DNA of 64,000 bases. Source: Wyeomyia smithii (taxonomy: Eukaryota > Arthropoda > Insecta > Diptera > Culicidae). Below, in pieces: positions 11,934 to 23,269 of the stretch (within the stretch, counting starts at the first letter, position 1; every line of letters starts with the position of its first letter). A program made the position numbers and the translations under genes. The notes under the pieces were generated by a model. That model did not search any database. It saw only the letters and a program-made list of their open reading frames with translations, and was not told the DNA's origin. The DNA is taken from assembly GCF_029784165.1 (NCBI RefSeq), contig NC_073696.1, positions 82,210,220 through 82,274,219 on the forward strand, written 5' to 3'.

Positions 11934-12600
11934 GCTTGAAAGCTTTATATTGCTCGTCAGTGCGACCTATCTTAGGGATTGCTTCACTAGTTAGGCTTCC
12001 ATATCCACTGACCTGGAGTCTACGATTCGAAAGAGTTCAGAGACGATTTGTCCAAATTGCTCTATGAAACTTGCCATGGCGGATCAATAGAATTTGCCCC
12101 CATACAAAGATCGATGCAATCTAATCATTCTTCCCGATCAGAAAGAAAAAACAAAAATGTAACAAAAGTTGTTAGTTTGTTACGGGAAAAACCTTACAGG
12201 CTGTGATTTCAATTTGGTCCCGTTAGGTGTTAAAATAACAGAAATTATAACAGAAATGATTCTACTAGTATCAAACACATATCAAAATTTGTAACTAATA
12301 TATCAGCTTTCTAACAAAACAAGATAGTATGTAGAACAATATAATAACAAACATTGTTAGAAACAACAGATTTTGATAAAAACGAAAAATTAGTTAGACT
12401 TGTTTCAGAACTACTTCATTTCACGTTTTGTTATTATAACTCATTCAGATTCAATTTTGTTATCAAAATTATATAGAAAAATACAAAATTGTATCAAAAT
12501 ATGTTATTTGTATCTTACGTTGATAGAATTTTGTAATTTTTTAGTTATGCTCTTCTAATCGGGTTGTCACCCTAGTTCGACGAAGGAGGATTCAGTAAGC
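11934..12600 (+). pseudogene. Jockey-like LINE RT C-terminal fragment, split by a MITE
   Basis: The + strand translation gives LKALYCSSVRPILGIASL, then FERVQRRFVQIAL, a stop, NLPWRI, and after a frame change NLPPYKDRCNLIIL. This order (KALYCSLVRxILEYAS ... RxERVQRRFxRxALRxLPW ... LPPYxxRCxLIxL) is the segment after the RT palm in jockey-clade non-LTR retrotransposons. The reading frame resumes at 12566 as VTLVRRRRIQ directly after a 431-bp MITE (12133-12563). The remnant is short, carries stops and lacks the catalytic palm. It is an old insertion later hit by the MITE. Confidence 0.75.
12133..12563. mobile_element. CCCGATCA-ended MITE, copy 1
   Basis: The terminal inverted repeats start CCCGATCAGAA at the left and read TTCTAATCGGG at the right. 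Length is 431 bp, AT-rich and non-coding. A copy of the same length is at 63264-63694, about 80% similar by eye, and a shorter relative is at 26724-27129. The flanking bases are TT on each side. The RT fragment it interrupts stays in frame when one TT is removed, which supports a 2-bp target duplication. It has no ORF. Confidence 0.85.
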
Positions 12601-13400
12601 ATTCAACATTTGTTGCTAAACTTCTGAACAATGACGACTACTGTCATTACTTTATATTCGTGATATTCAAGTATGGTTCGATCGCACAATGTTTGGATTT
12701 ATTGAGTCTTTATTTTCGATAATACGTGCCTTCACTTCTAATTAGAATTCTTTCGAATTTATAATAGAAAAAAACAAATATTTGGAAAAATTGCAAGATA
12801 TAACTAGACTGCAGTTTTGAAACAGTTTTGTTGCGTAATATACGTTCCAAGAATATTCTTGTGTTGGATTCGGCTAGGATGAAAGTACGCGAAGTACGCG
12901 AACAACATGATGACATGATGTAAAAATACACATATTTGGATTCAAACTAGAAGAAGGAAACGGAAAATCATAAAAATATGTATAAGTATATATCCAATTT
13001 GCAATGTTTCCAATTTTGTAGAATAATATTGGCGCTAGAAAAAAAAGGTAACAAACATAATTTTGTAAAATATATCACTAAAGTAACATTTTACGCGGAG
13101 AATACGTAGCGTAAATAAGAACTTCATCACATGAAATTTTTTAATCATGTCTGCCAAATACTTTCGAAAAAGACTGAAAAGTAATGGTGATTTCACTCGA
13201 GAACATTGAATAGTTTACGTAAAATACTTCTAGTCAAAGTTTAATAAAATCATAAGCTCAATATTGACAGATTTCGCACCAGTTCGAGATGTTAGCAGCA
13301 CTCTCTTTGAAACCAAAAAAACTTTTTGGGTGTGTAGGCCTTACTTAACTAAGCTTCAAACAAAGCTTGATGTTTTAGAACCTTTTCTTCTAAACCGATA
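12601..13400. other. Stretch without recognisable gene
   Basis: AT-rich, with no recognisable coding sequence and no inverted-repeat ends seen. Confidence 0.4.
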
Positions 13401-13402
13401 TA

Positions 13403-14222
13403 CAGTGCCTCCACAGTTATGGGTCAGCTACACTTGTAACCTTATTTATACGATTAAAATGATTTAAAGTTAAAAATGTCACTAAAAACAATTAGTGAAG
13501 CGACCCATAATTGTAGCACAGACTAACAGGCATAACACCTCAAACAAATCTTCAATAGAATCATCGTTCTGATGATTCCAGTACTTTACGTTAGTAACAG
13601 TAGCACCATCTGCTGCCGTGTTCGCGCTGCGTCTTGTATTTCGTCATCTGCACTAGCGTTACTGCATGTGTCAAATAGCGAACTACAAAATATGTATGAG
13701 ATTGCATGACAGCGACGGTGTTGTCGCGCGATGACTGTTTTTCGATTGGAAATTTGAAATAATCGTTTTTTATGGCGATGGAGCTAGGTTCCAGTGTTAC
13801 GTCTGTTAGTCTGTGATTGTAGTATTGTTACATTTTGTGGTGCACAGTTGTGGGTCAGTCCATATTTTGGCAATTTTTATTACTTTTACATGATAATGCA
13901 TCAAGACTGAATGAAATAACTTGTTATCAAGCTTTCACAACAATAAAATAATTCGCGTTATGTATTTTGACGATTTTATAGACTAAATGATTTTGAATGC
14001 CAAAAGTGACCCATAATTGTGTTTCTTGCTATGTAAGTGATATTTTTCTTCTCAACCGATTTAAACGCATCAACCGCAGTGAAACTAATTGCTGATCTAA
14101 AGTAAACATCAGAACACAGAGATAGATAGTAAAACATTCGTAGTTGATAATTTTTCCGATTTTATATCCATTTTTGAACATTCAGACAACACGTTGACTG
14201 ACCCATAATTGTAGAGGGAATG
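13403..14222. mobile_element. Tc1/mariner-type non-autonomous element
   Basis: The terminal inverted repeats are CAGTGCCTCCACAGTTATGG at the left and, on the other strand, CATTCCCTCTACAATTATGG at the right. They are flanked by TA on both sides (13401-13402 and 14223-14224). The core TGACCCATAATTGT recurs internally near 13497, 13848 (diverged) and 14010. That makes several direct or inverted copies, like the IR/DR ends of Tc1 elements. No transposase frame is visible in the 820 bp. Confidence 0.78.
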
Positions 14223-14721
14223 TAAGTGCGCAACTAAGTTCTTGTCAGCGTTGCAAAGCGAACAAGAAGCAAAACCTTTCTCTTTCTTTCTACCTTGAGA
14301 ACGCTACGCTTTTTAAGTCTTTTGCACACACGCTTCCTAAATATTCTTTATCCGACCTCATCCATTCTCTTGATTTTTGCTCACATTTCGTTCTCTGCCT
14401 GTCAAACGTTTTGGAGAACTAGATTTTCTCTCACGCAGAGTGAGTAACTCACTACATTTAGTCGTAGAGTTCATTTCCACTCACAATCATCGCGTGTGAG
14501 GGGTCTACAATTGTTTTTTTTATAGTTTGAGAGGGAGCAGTTTTCGTTAGCTTCTCAGTTACTAAAAGAGAAGTTCGCCAAAGAACAAAACATGTAGGTT
14601 CACATTGAAGCCATATTCTAACAGATTTTAAATTTAACATTGTAAGAAGATTCAGAACTCACCATGGGTGCGTATTCTACAGAACGTTCGATTTCATACT
14701 GTTTTTGTCACACCCCACCCA

Positions 14722-14810
14722 AGTAACAATTCTGGTTTTATCAAAGTTTTATAGCGCTGTTTCGGCTGTATCAAGCGCTATAAAACTTTGATAAAACCAA
14801 TATTGTTACT
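14722..14810. mobile_element. Near-perfect 37-bp inverted repeat (hairpin mini-MITE)
   Basis: The arms at 14722-14758 and 14774-14810 match at 35 of 37 positions around a 15-nt loop. The arm core is GGTTTTATCAAAGTTTTATA, with GCGC at the loop side. Outer ends read AGTAACAAT and ATTGTTACT. No protein is encoded. It could be a tiny palindromic MITE, or a transcript of it could fold like a small-RNA precursor. Confidence 0.88.
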
Positions 14811-15780
14811 AGGGCAGAGCAACAAGAATAGTAACGCAATTCTAAGATGTTCGCTGAGCAATTTATTTCACTTATTTTGCGTGTGGGGATGAGTTATTTA
14901 CAAGAGTTTCCTTGGGATTCTACTCTGTCAAATTAAGAGCGTTTATTCGGCAGAGAAACTATTACTTTGAGTTCTCTCTTTACAGCAGATGGTGTGATGT
15001 ACATTGAATTTAAGCTTACAGTTGTTAAGAGGGGAGATGCTTTCTATTCAAGATTCAAAGGAGCAAAACGAAGCCTGCTTACTATTCTCTACGCACTCGC
15101 CGGAGCAGCAACTAACGTGCACCGGCACACAAAAACTCTTTTGTTTAGTTAGACAGTGACTATAAAAAATATGCGAGTTTCTGTTTGCGAGAACTCGGCT
15201 AGAACTGCTCGGCTAGGGATGCTTGAAAAAGTGCGCTCGAAAATGAAAATGCTTTTTTCATCTACCCGGTTTTGCCTCGTGCACCGACAGCCGAGAGTGA
15301 AGCAAAGAATCTGTAGAGTATCGCATACTGGAACGTGCAGGGTATCGGACTGCTTTGATATTTTTTTTACAGCAGTCTAATGCAAAACTAGCCGAAGCAA
15401 ACCACTGCCCAAGTAGTCCGATACCCCATTCGAAATATTTTTGGTCCCTTCGCAATCATCGCAATCATCGCAATGTATTTTGAAAGAGCTGTCTTCGGCT
15501 GGGCGTGCTCGCGAGTAGGAAAGTAGACGCGGGTAGAAGAGTAGACGCGAGTGTGTGCATATGATTTCGGGAGCGAATGCGAGCAAGGAAAAAAGCGGCA
15601 AAGAACGCAAACTAGCTTGAATGAAGAATACTCCAGTGTGTGATATCGGTAGCAACGAGAACCTCACTTGAGGTGTTGCATGCTGTTTATGAGCGAGACT
15701 AATAACACTGGTTCTTGCTGTTATTTTTTGAACTGAAATGCAATTTTTTTTTGAAAAAAAAAAAGATAATAACCTATAAA
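14811..15780. other. Stretch without recognisable gene
   Basis: Contains overlapping short frames on both strands (for example 135 codons minus from 15784) with no motif. I see no repeat ends. No gene is supported. Confidence 0.35.
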
Positions 15781-16385
15781 TCATTCAACGTATTGTCCAT
15801 CGCTAGCTACATTTTTGTCCCATCTTTCTGGCAGAGCTCGAATCCCGTTAAGATAAAAATGTTTTTTTGAAATTATCCCCGAGTCAAGCCATTACCGTAT
15901 TACCGTGTAACTCCCATCACTTTCGTTTTTAGGTTACTGTAATGAGTCCATTTTTCAACACCCATCACGATGCGATGGAGGAAATTTTTCCTTTTTGAGG
16001 CTGGAGCAGTTGTTCATAGGCGAAAATATGACGTTCAACGTCCTTTGGCTTTCCACGTTCCATAGGGAACCCATGTCTCTTGTGTTTTAATCTTTCCCAT
16101 ATCATGGATTCGCTTGATAATGACCTAGCGGATGATTCCTAATACCAAGACAAGCAGTTTCTGCGCTTGAATGGATCTTCTTTGAGCAATTCCTTTGATC
16201 AAGGGTCTTCGATGGGTTTTGACCTCATGCGGTCTATCATCAAGCGCTATCATTCAAGCGCCTAGAAACTAGTCCCGGCACGTTGTTTCACTCAGAGCAG
16301 CATTTTCGTGAACTTTTTTCAACTCTCGATGCGCTTCAGCCGACGTTTTCTTTAAATGAAATGAGAAAAGTGACAGTTGCAACAA
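15781..16385 (-). pseudogene. Mariner transposase remnant, copy A (internal deletion)
   Basis: Minus-strand pieces match a mariner transposase in order: EAHRELKK and ENAALSETTCRD (N-terminal region), IQRRKTQETWVPY-like text, FLHRIVMG with VEKWTHYSN (around the first catalytic Asp, where GDEKW has become GVEKW), and a C-terminus ending in GQYVE then stop at 15781. Frames shift several times. Between the EKW motif and the C-terminus the HDNARPH and SPD/SDYH regions are deleted, so the second and third catalytic Asp are gone. A fuller relative is at 59978-60821. Confidence 0.8.
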
Positions 16386-16696
16386 ATAACGTTTATTGAC
16401 TAAAAATCAAACATTTTCACACAACTAAGAATACATGATCTGCCGTTATCTCGCAGACTGACGTAAGCGCCATTTTGTCAAATATGGGGTTCTTATGCCA
16501 ATTTTTTCATTATTCGAAGACCCATCTTTTGGTATCTTTTTTTTAGTTGTTACTTATTCGTACGTTGTATAAAAGCAAGAAAACAAATTGACGTATGCTC
16601 CATTTCAATACAAAAGTGACAAGTAACCCGTTCGATTTTGGGCCGTATTGAAAAACTGATCAAACGGATGTACGTCATAATGTTGTATCACGGCAG

Positions 16697-16800
16697 TGAT
16701 GTCACAATGAAATCCCTACCGTGTCAAAGCGTTTTGTTAACCGTAGGTCTCTGCTTGGTTCAGTTGGTACATACTGGTTAATCTGCAGCGTCTACTATGT
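16697..16800. repeat. Segment shared with 61650-61755, beside both mariner remnants
   Basis: Both copies contain ACCGTGTCAAAGCG, TTTGTTAACC and a GTCTC...TTGGTT tail, in the same orientation relative to the neighbouring mariner remnant. Probably the outer 5' end or UTR of the element that carried mariner, perhaps the DD37E element seen at 60822-61500. Confidence 0.7.
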
Positions 16801-19800
16801 ATATTGATGTAGATTCAAACGAACTAACTAAGCTAAGCAACCGTAATCAAAAATGGTTGACTCGATGTTGCACACATTGTAGATTATCTCATTTTACAAT
16901 ATTCTCTCCATAATAAAACTCGAATAGTTCAACAACGAATGAAGATAGGATTTTTGTGTCTTCTAGGAAGTAGGAAGTTTTTTCTCAAAAAATTTTCCAT
17001 CTTTCGGTTGTATGTGATGGTTTCTATCGTAAAGTTTGGTACGTTTTTTAAGGTTTAATTTCGGAAAACACCAAAATTAGGAATTTTCAGAACAGCTAAA
17101 TAACTTTTAACAATGAAATTTGAGCCACAACAACCCGTAACATTTTTTTCTCTTAGTTTAGACTCCAAAAAATACGGAAAAAATATATTTGGGTTCGATT
17201 TTACAAAATTTTTATGTGAAAAAAATATTTGGAATAAAAAAAAAGTGAAAAACTGATTTTTTCCATAAAACTCAAGTTAGCACGTCGACCAAACATTTCC
17301 CAGAGTTGTCGCCATACAAAAGTTTTTTGTAACACCATAACCAATCATTTTCGGGTTGAGCTCCTAGACTATCTGACAAAACGTTATTTTGGGACATCCT
17401 ATTTCGGGTACCTGTGGCTTTTGCGAGGAGTTGACAGCCCAGTGTCTGACCCTCACTAGCCCTAGGTGATCTCTCGTTGCTGGTCCAGTACTATCGGGTA
17501 CTGTCAGTGGTCACACACATATTGCATGACCTCGGCGATCGCCACGCGCCAATCCGTGGTGGCATACAGCTCTGCTAATCACTCTGGCAAGAATTCTGAG
17601 ACCATACTTCAGAGACAACTTGAGTTTTCTCGTACAAGAAAGTGATGCGGAGTGGCGCTTGGATTTATTTTTTTTTTGGTTTTGAGTTGCGTATCAAACG
17701 CAATCTACTACCTTACTTAAATGCTCCTCTCATTTGGTCTCATTCGGATTATCATACCCAATTTATTTGAATCCATTTCAGCCATTATGGATTGACTTTT
17801 TATGCAGAATCTATGGCTCTGATTAACTTTTCTGTCCATCTGTTTTTCTACCACTGTAATAAACCATCGTTCCACCGCAAACACCCGCCGGGAATAGGCT
17901 TAATCAGGTTTACCACGATCGCGTCGATAATCACTTAGTGATTGGCAAATTATGCTGATAGCTTCCCAACCCCCTTTTCCGTAGACCGATTGTTCTCATG
18001 CGTACGGAAAACCAAGCGTCTCCGTTTGTTTATGGCTGCAAGCAAGTAAGGTACGCTGTGCGCACACGCCTGCGACCGGAGTGAATAATTATTTTCGGAC
18101 ACCCTTTATTTAACTTTGATTTGTCAGGTTCTGCGCCTGTTGATACCAGGATAGTGTGGTTCCCAGTGAAGGTTGTCTTGTGCCATGCCTCGGGAAGAGC
18201 GATTCTGATTCTCGCCTTTTCCGGAGAACCCTATCAGACGAAACCATGAAATCACAACAGTAACTGCTATATAAATATTTGTGAAGTGTCATCTAATTAT
18301 TTATGCGAGCAGTCGTCGCGAGCTGTTTGTTATTTTTCCGCCGAGTCACGATTGTCTGCTGTTGTTTTACACTGCCGCTGAGATGGAAGGGCTGCGGGAA
18401 ATCTACGAGGCGTCCCGAGCAAGCCGAAGGGAAGTCCGCGCCAAGTGAATGCGCGACATCATACATAGGTCGGCAAACGATAATGCATCAACTTCTGTAT
18501 GTGGTTCTGCCGCGCATAGATTCCCTTCGTCTGAGAAACAGATGTTCGACATCAGCAAAGGCAAATAATGACGAGACCGCGCGGCTTGGAATAAAGGAAA
18601 CGCTTTCGTTACATTCGGAAATGTCAAGTCGGAAGCCGATTTGGATTGTTGAGATTTGTGACAAAGTTTGTTTGTCCAATATGGTTTATTTTTTGGTACT
18701 GTGATTACAGCGAACATTGAATAGATACGTTTTCCATTGATGATAATCAATGTTGTCAAGAGTAGGAGTGATAGTACTTGTCGCTTCGTCTGTGCACTGA
18801 AACACAGCTGCCAAGGGTTCCGATCTATCACTTCCAACTCAACACCCGTCAAAAGCTATTGAAGCTCGTACCGTAAGGCTGGGTATTTTGTCACCTATTC
18901 AACCGCACAAGCAGACCGGAAAATTTAATGCATTTTCGAACATGACCACTGTGCGGGCCTGTCCAACCGCACCGTTCAGGTGAGCGTTTAGTGAAGTCCT
19001 ATGCAAACAGTCGCATGATTTATGTATGAGTAGTGCGATTGTGCTTCCCGAGAGGGGTTCCACTGGTCTGCCTAGTCTGGTCCTGCAACATGGTGGAGGA
19101 TTTAGCATCCACTTAACACAAGGCGACAAGGTCAGCGTTTGAACGCATGCACCACCCCAAAGCGTTGGTCGGAGCACTGCTGGCAGTTGCCTTTCCTGTG
19201 TCAGGCCGCAGCTGCACGACACTGCTGTGAAGATGCAATGAGGCAACCGGCAGATAATTGCACGTTCAAATCTAAGTTCCGAACCAGTGCTCTTTCACTC
19301 ACTTTCAACCGACGGCCGGTTGGAGTGTCGCGAAGGGCGGGTAAATGGCATGTACTGCATGATTGCACCTTAAAGCAGCGATGCTCGCCGGTGCAGCAAA
19401 GGAAGAGTGAATAGCGGGCAAAAAAACACAACCCCGCAAAAGGAAGCAGCTCATTTCTCTCTTTCGCACCTCCGTGCAGCGATCCGTTACGGCAGCCACA
19501 AATGCATCATCGATAGTCTGTGCAGCCATTGGTCGGTTGACGTTGGTAGACGCAGCGTAAACTCCCCCTCGGTGTCGGCTGGCGAAACGACCTAGTGTAA
19601 CCAGACTGAGGGACCTGAGAGCGTAAATACACTGCAAAATGATAATGAATCTTGCAATGCAGTGTGCAGCAGCTCCACCGAGTAGAAATGCATCGTTGTC
19701 AGGTGGATATGAAGAGGAATAAAAAATGCGAAACGGGATTACCATAAATTATATTCGCGTTTACGTTTTAATGTGACAGTATGAATGCAAATAGGCATGG

Positions 19801-20540
19801 GTTTGTTGAATTATATATGAATACTTTTTAAAGGCTCGGTTTGCTCAACGCTACGGCTAGGGAACCAACCAAAAAAATGATAAACAAACAAACAAGATAT
19901 TTGCATGGGATAATGACGAACTGTAAATATGTTGAAGAAATATAGTTCTTTTCTTGCTATCCCCGGACAAAATTAACAAAGATACAAAGAAGTGTAAGCA
20001 AATTATACTTTTAAATCAGTGCAATGAAGATCTGTTTTTTTCTGACAACTGTAGTTTGTTGGTTCCGTTTACAACCTCTGTGGCAACTAGGGTTGATAAA
20101 AGTCGTGTTGGCATTTTTTTTTCTTGGTTGTAATTGTTTTGAAAGTATACAATGCAAGATTCCTTTTACACAGTTATTACATGTCAAAGATCGAAGCTTA
20201 TTTAGAATAAAAATTTTTACTATTGAAAATGCATTGATACACAGCTAATAATAGTCTAATATATTGATGGAAAACGAATGCTTAGGTCTACTGTGGATCA
20301 GATTAACTATCAGCGAACTTAACTTAACAAAACTATACTCTTTACCTATGGGAAATATAGTCATAAGCTTTTAAATACCTATAATTTACTCGCACAGAGA
20401 CTGTTATGGACATTTTCTGATAACTACTGGAAGCATTCTTGAAATAACTGACTTTTATCATTTGAGTATAAGCCGCTGCAAAAAACTTTTGAAGTAGAAT
20501 ATTTCTCTCAGGAAATTCGACTACATAGGGATGTGAAATG
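16801..20540. other. Long stretch without recognisable gene
   Basis: 16950-17410 is A/T-rich and ends in TTATTTTGGGACATCCTATTT, which resembles the terminal repeat of an ITm (Tc1/mariner) element, but I cannot find a matching left end. 18040-19700 is GC-richer, with frames on both strands (133 codons + at 18303, 149 codons - at 18852, 146 codons - at 19745) that overlap and show no motif. A good splice donor (TTCAG|GTGAGC) is at 18968. Because ap starts downstream on this strand, this GC-rich patch could be regulatory or 5' UTR, but that is unproven. Confidence 0.4.
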
Positions 20541-21200
20541 AAAATCTAAAACCGAAAAAAGTGAAAAATATGTCCAATTTCAAATGCTAATAAATCGGTT
20601 AGTATCCGATGGATTTCCTTCATTCTTGCAGCAATAGATGGGAAAATCTTCTAAGATTCTTCCCAAAAGAAGATAATTGTGATTTTATTATTCACACTAT
20701 TGTACTATTGAAAATAGTCAAGCCTTGTCAAACGAAAATTCGACCATATACCTTGCAATTTTAAACATGCTATTTGGCCTATAAAAGAGCCTGTTCAGCC
20801 GGAGCCGCTCATAATAGTTCTAGACAGCGACAACAGCAGTCGTCCTCCCTTAGCAGCAGCACTACAGTGCAGTGGATACAGGCGATGGCGGAAAGCGGCC
20901 ACAGCTGTGGCGTAGCAATGGATAGCGCACTAGTTGCAGCGAATCTCAGCATCGATAGCGACTGATGCACTGAGGAACTTTAGTGAAATGCAGTCTCTGT
21001 GCGATAGTGGGCATTCAATGAAAAGTTGACGCATTTTGACAACACGTGAGCCGTCTAGTTTTGAGTGTTATATCAGCATTTCACTGTTTACTTTATCACA
21101 ACGAATACTTTGTTAGCACTGTCAGTGATAACGCAAAGATGTAATCGGCATCTTATCCGATACTAAATTGAACAACAAATTGTCCTTATCAGGATGCAAT
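20540..21200 (+). repeat. TATA-bearing dispersed repeat, copy 1
   Basis: The first about 220 bp (CCTTCATTCTTGCAGCAAT, TTGTACTATTGAAAATAGTC) match 49790-50010 and partly 21360-21480. They lead into a clear TATA box (CTATAAAAGAG at 20780). Downstream is AGC-rich sequence and a GTCAGTGATAACGC block resembling 50300-50400 and 51530-51600. The layout (A/T-rich upstream part, TATA box, about 300-400 bp downstream) resembles an LTR or another element with its own RNA polymerase II promoter. No coding partner is present. Classification is inference. Confidence 0.55.
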
Positions 21201-21614
21201 AAAAACCTGATGATTAAAGCGTTAATGTTTTCTCTTGAGTTAATTTACATTTTTAAATTTGTAAAAGTTATAAATTTTACTTCATTTCCGTGTCTCAGAA
21301 CGTACTGAATTATCTTTTCCTTCAGTCATGAGCACGACATCCGAAAAAATTTCATCTCAAAATTTAAAAATTGTCAAGCCCCAACCATGACAAGCAACTT
21401 ACTATATTATTGAAAATGGTCAATCCTTGTTGAAGCGCAAAATTCGATTGATCTGATTAGTCAACGTTTAATTACTAGAAAAAATGACTGACACGCAAGC
21501 AACCAGGTTATCTTTCTTGTAAAAGTATTCTACTTCAAACTTGCGGTCGTGGCTTTGCACACAACGCTCCTGTTATTTCATTTTCAAATCGCTTTTTTTG
21601 AGTGTCCGATGAGT

Positions 21615-21735
21615 AAATTGACTCCAATTTTTTACACGCGAATTTCGGAATTTACTATTTTTTTTTATACAGATTCCAGAATTTACGCGGGTTTTTTTTC
21701 ACGTGATACGTATCCCCTGCGTATGCGGAACTTTA
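21615..21735. repeat. Decayed copy of the ACGCGGATTTC MITE
   Basis: Shares CGAATTTCGGAATTTAC, ATTCCAGAATTTACGCGG and CGTATCCCCTGCGTA with 10206-10363. The terminal repeats are too diverged to set ends. Confidence 0.65.
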
Positions 21736-21887
21736 AACCCGTTTGGTTTCCATAAACCGATGAGTCTGTGTTTTCAACATGGCTTGCATCCACTAGCAAG
21801 AGAGCAAATGCTTGTGTTTTTCTCTCATGGAAAGAGTTTACAGATCATAATGTGGTTTTAAAAGCATATGAATGGTTGAATTCATTA

Positions 21888-23195
21888 CACAGTGCAACAA
21901 AAATTGACTTTTTTTCTGCCTTGATTTCTATAAATAATTTTTTGTGTATTTTGATGCAAAACCAAATATCCCCGAGTTTGAACATATTTCAACTTCAGGG
22001 GCAACAACAGCGCCATTTTGAATTTTTGAAAAATCGAAAATTTTTGAGGTTTTTTAGACGCCATTTTGTTTTAAGACCAAATATCAAAATTCCATGAGTT
22101 TGTCCACATATTAGCATCTTCTCACCCATCTTTGAAAAAACAGCTCTTAAATCGGAAAAAAACTGAGCTCAAAACGGTGATTCTACGAAACCGGTTTTGG
22201 CATGGTTTTAGTATATTTCACAGAGCAAAATAATATCGACGAGTATGTCTGAGCATTATTGGTGATGCGCTAATATCTAAAAGTGGTAGTGTCACAGTAT
22301 CAACATGTCGATTTTGCCCCAATTTCCCTTCAATATAGAACTAGGTTTATCTCGAAGTTAAATTAAGTTATTTTAAATCTGTTTAATGTTATTTCAAGAG
22401 TGTAAGCGATACTTAAAGATACAATAACAATTTGGCATCACATGATCCTCCCCCTCTTGCGGGGAGGGGGTTGGATTTTTGGCCAGGACCGGTCAAAACA
22501 TAAAAATCTCGCTTCAGCTATGAAATGAAATCATCGCGTCTTCGATAAAGTCAAATGCGACCCCCTCCCCGCAAAAGGGCGAGGATCATGTGATGCCAAA
22601 TTGTTATTGTATCTTTGAGTATCGCTTACACTCTTGATATTTCATTAAACAGATATCAAATAAGTTAATTCAACGTCGAGATAAACCTAATTTAGTATTG
22701 TAGGGGAATTGGAGCAAAATCGACATGTTGCTGACATTTTACGTAGATCAGACACCTACCAATCGATTTCGGAGACTTTTTCACTCAATATAAGATATAA
22801 TTTGACTACCACTTTTAGATATTAGCGCATTACAATTAATGCTCATACATACTCGATATTATTGTGCTCTGTGAAATATACTAAAACCATGCCAAAACCG
22901 GTTTCGTAGTATCACCGTTTTGAGCTCAGTTTTTGTCCGATTTAAGAGCTGTTTTTTTAAAGATGGGTATGAAGATGCTAATATGTGGACAAACTCATAT
23001 TATTTTGATATTTGATCTTATAACAAAATGGCCTCAAAAAAACATCGAAAATTTTCGATTTCTAAAAAATTCAAAATGGCGCCATTATTGCCCCTTAAGT
23101 TGAAATATGTTCAAACTCGGGGAAATTTGTTTTCGCATCAAACTTCATCAAAAAATCATACATAGAAGCCAAGGCAAAAAAATTGTTGAACTGTG
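21888..23195. mobile_element. 1.3-kb long inverted repeat (foldback/PIF-like MITE)
   Basis: Left arm 21888 to about 22470 and right arm about 22560 to 23195 are complementary almost end to end (for example CACAGTGCAACAAAAATTG, GCCATTTTGTT, AAAACCGGTTTCGTA, CACATGATCCTC), around a spacer of roughly 90 bp. The direct repeat TTA flanks it (21885-21887 and 23196-23198), fitting the 3-bp TWA duplication of PIF/Harbinger elements. Small indels and substitutions separate the arms. No transposase frame exists. A transcript crossing it would form a hairpin of about 600 bp. Confidence 0.87.
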
Positions 23196-23269
23196 TTATC
23201 ATATGCATTAATTAATACACGTATGCCAGATGAATTGGAGAAACTAATAACATATTTGTTTGTCGACTG

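Noticed and set aside
16950..17410. Possible ITm-type element ending in TTTTGGGACATCC
   Set aside because: No matching inverted end on the left and no transposase.
18937..18967. Possible short exon ending at TTCAG|GTGAGC
   Set aside because: The phase-0 frame needed to join apterous has a stop just upstream, and the ATG-led frame is in the wrong phase.
18303..19745. Frames of 133-149 codons on both strands
   Set aside because: They overlap each other antisense and lack motifs; treated as possible regulatory or UTR DNA instead.
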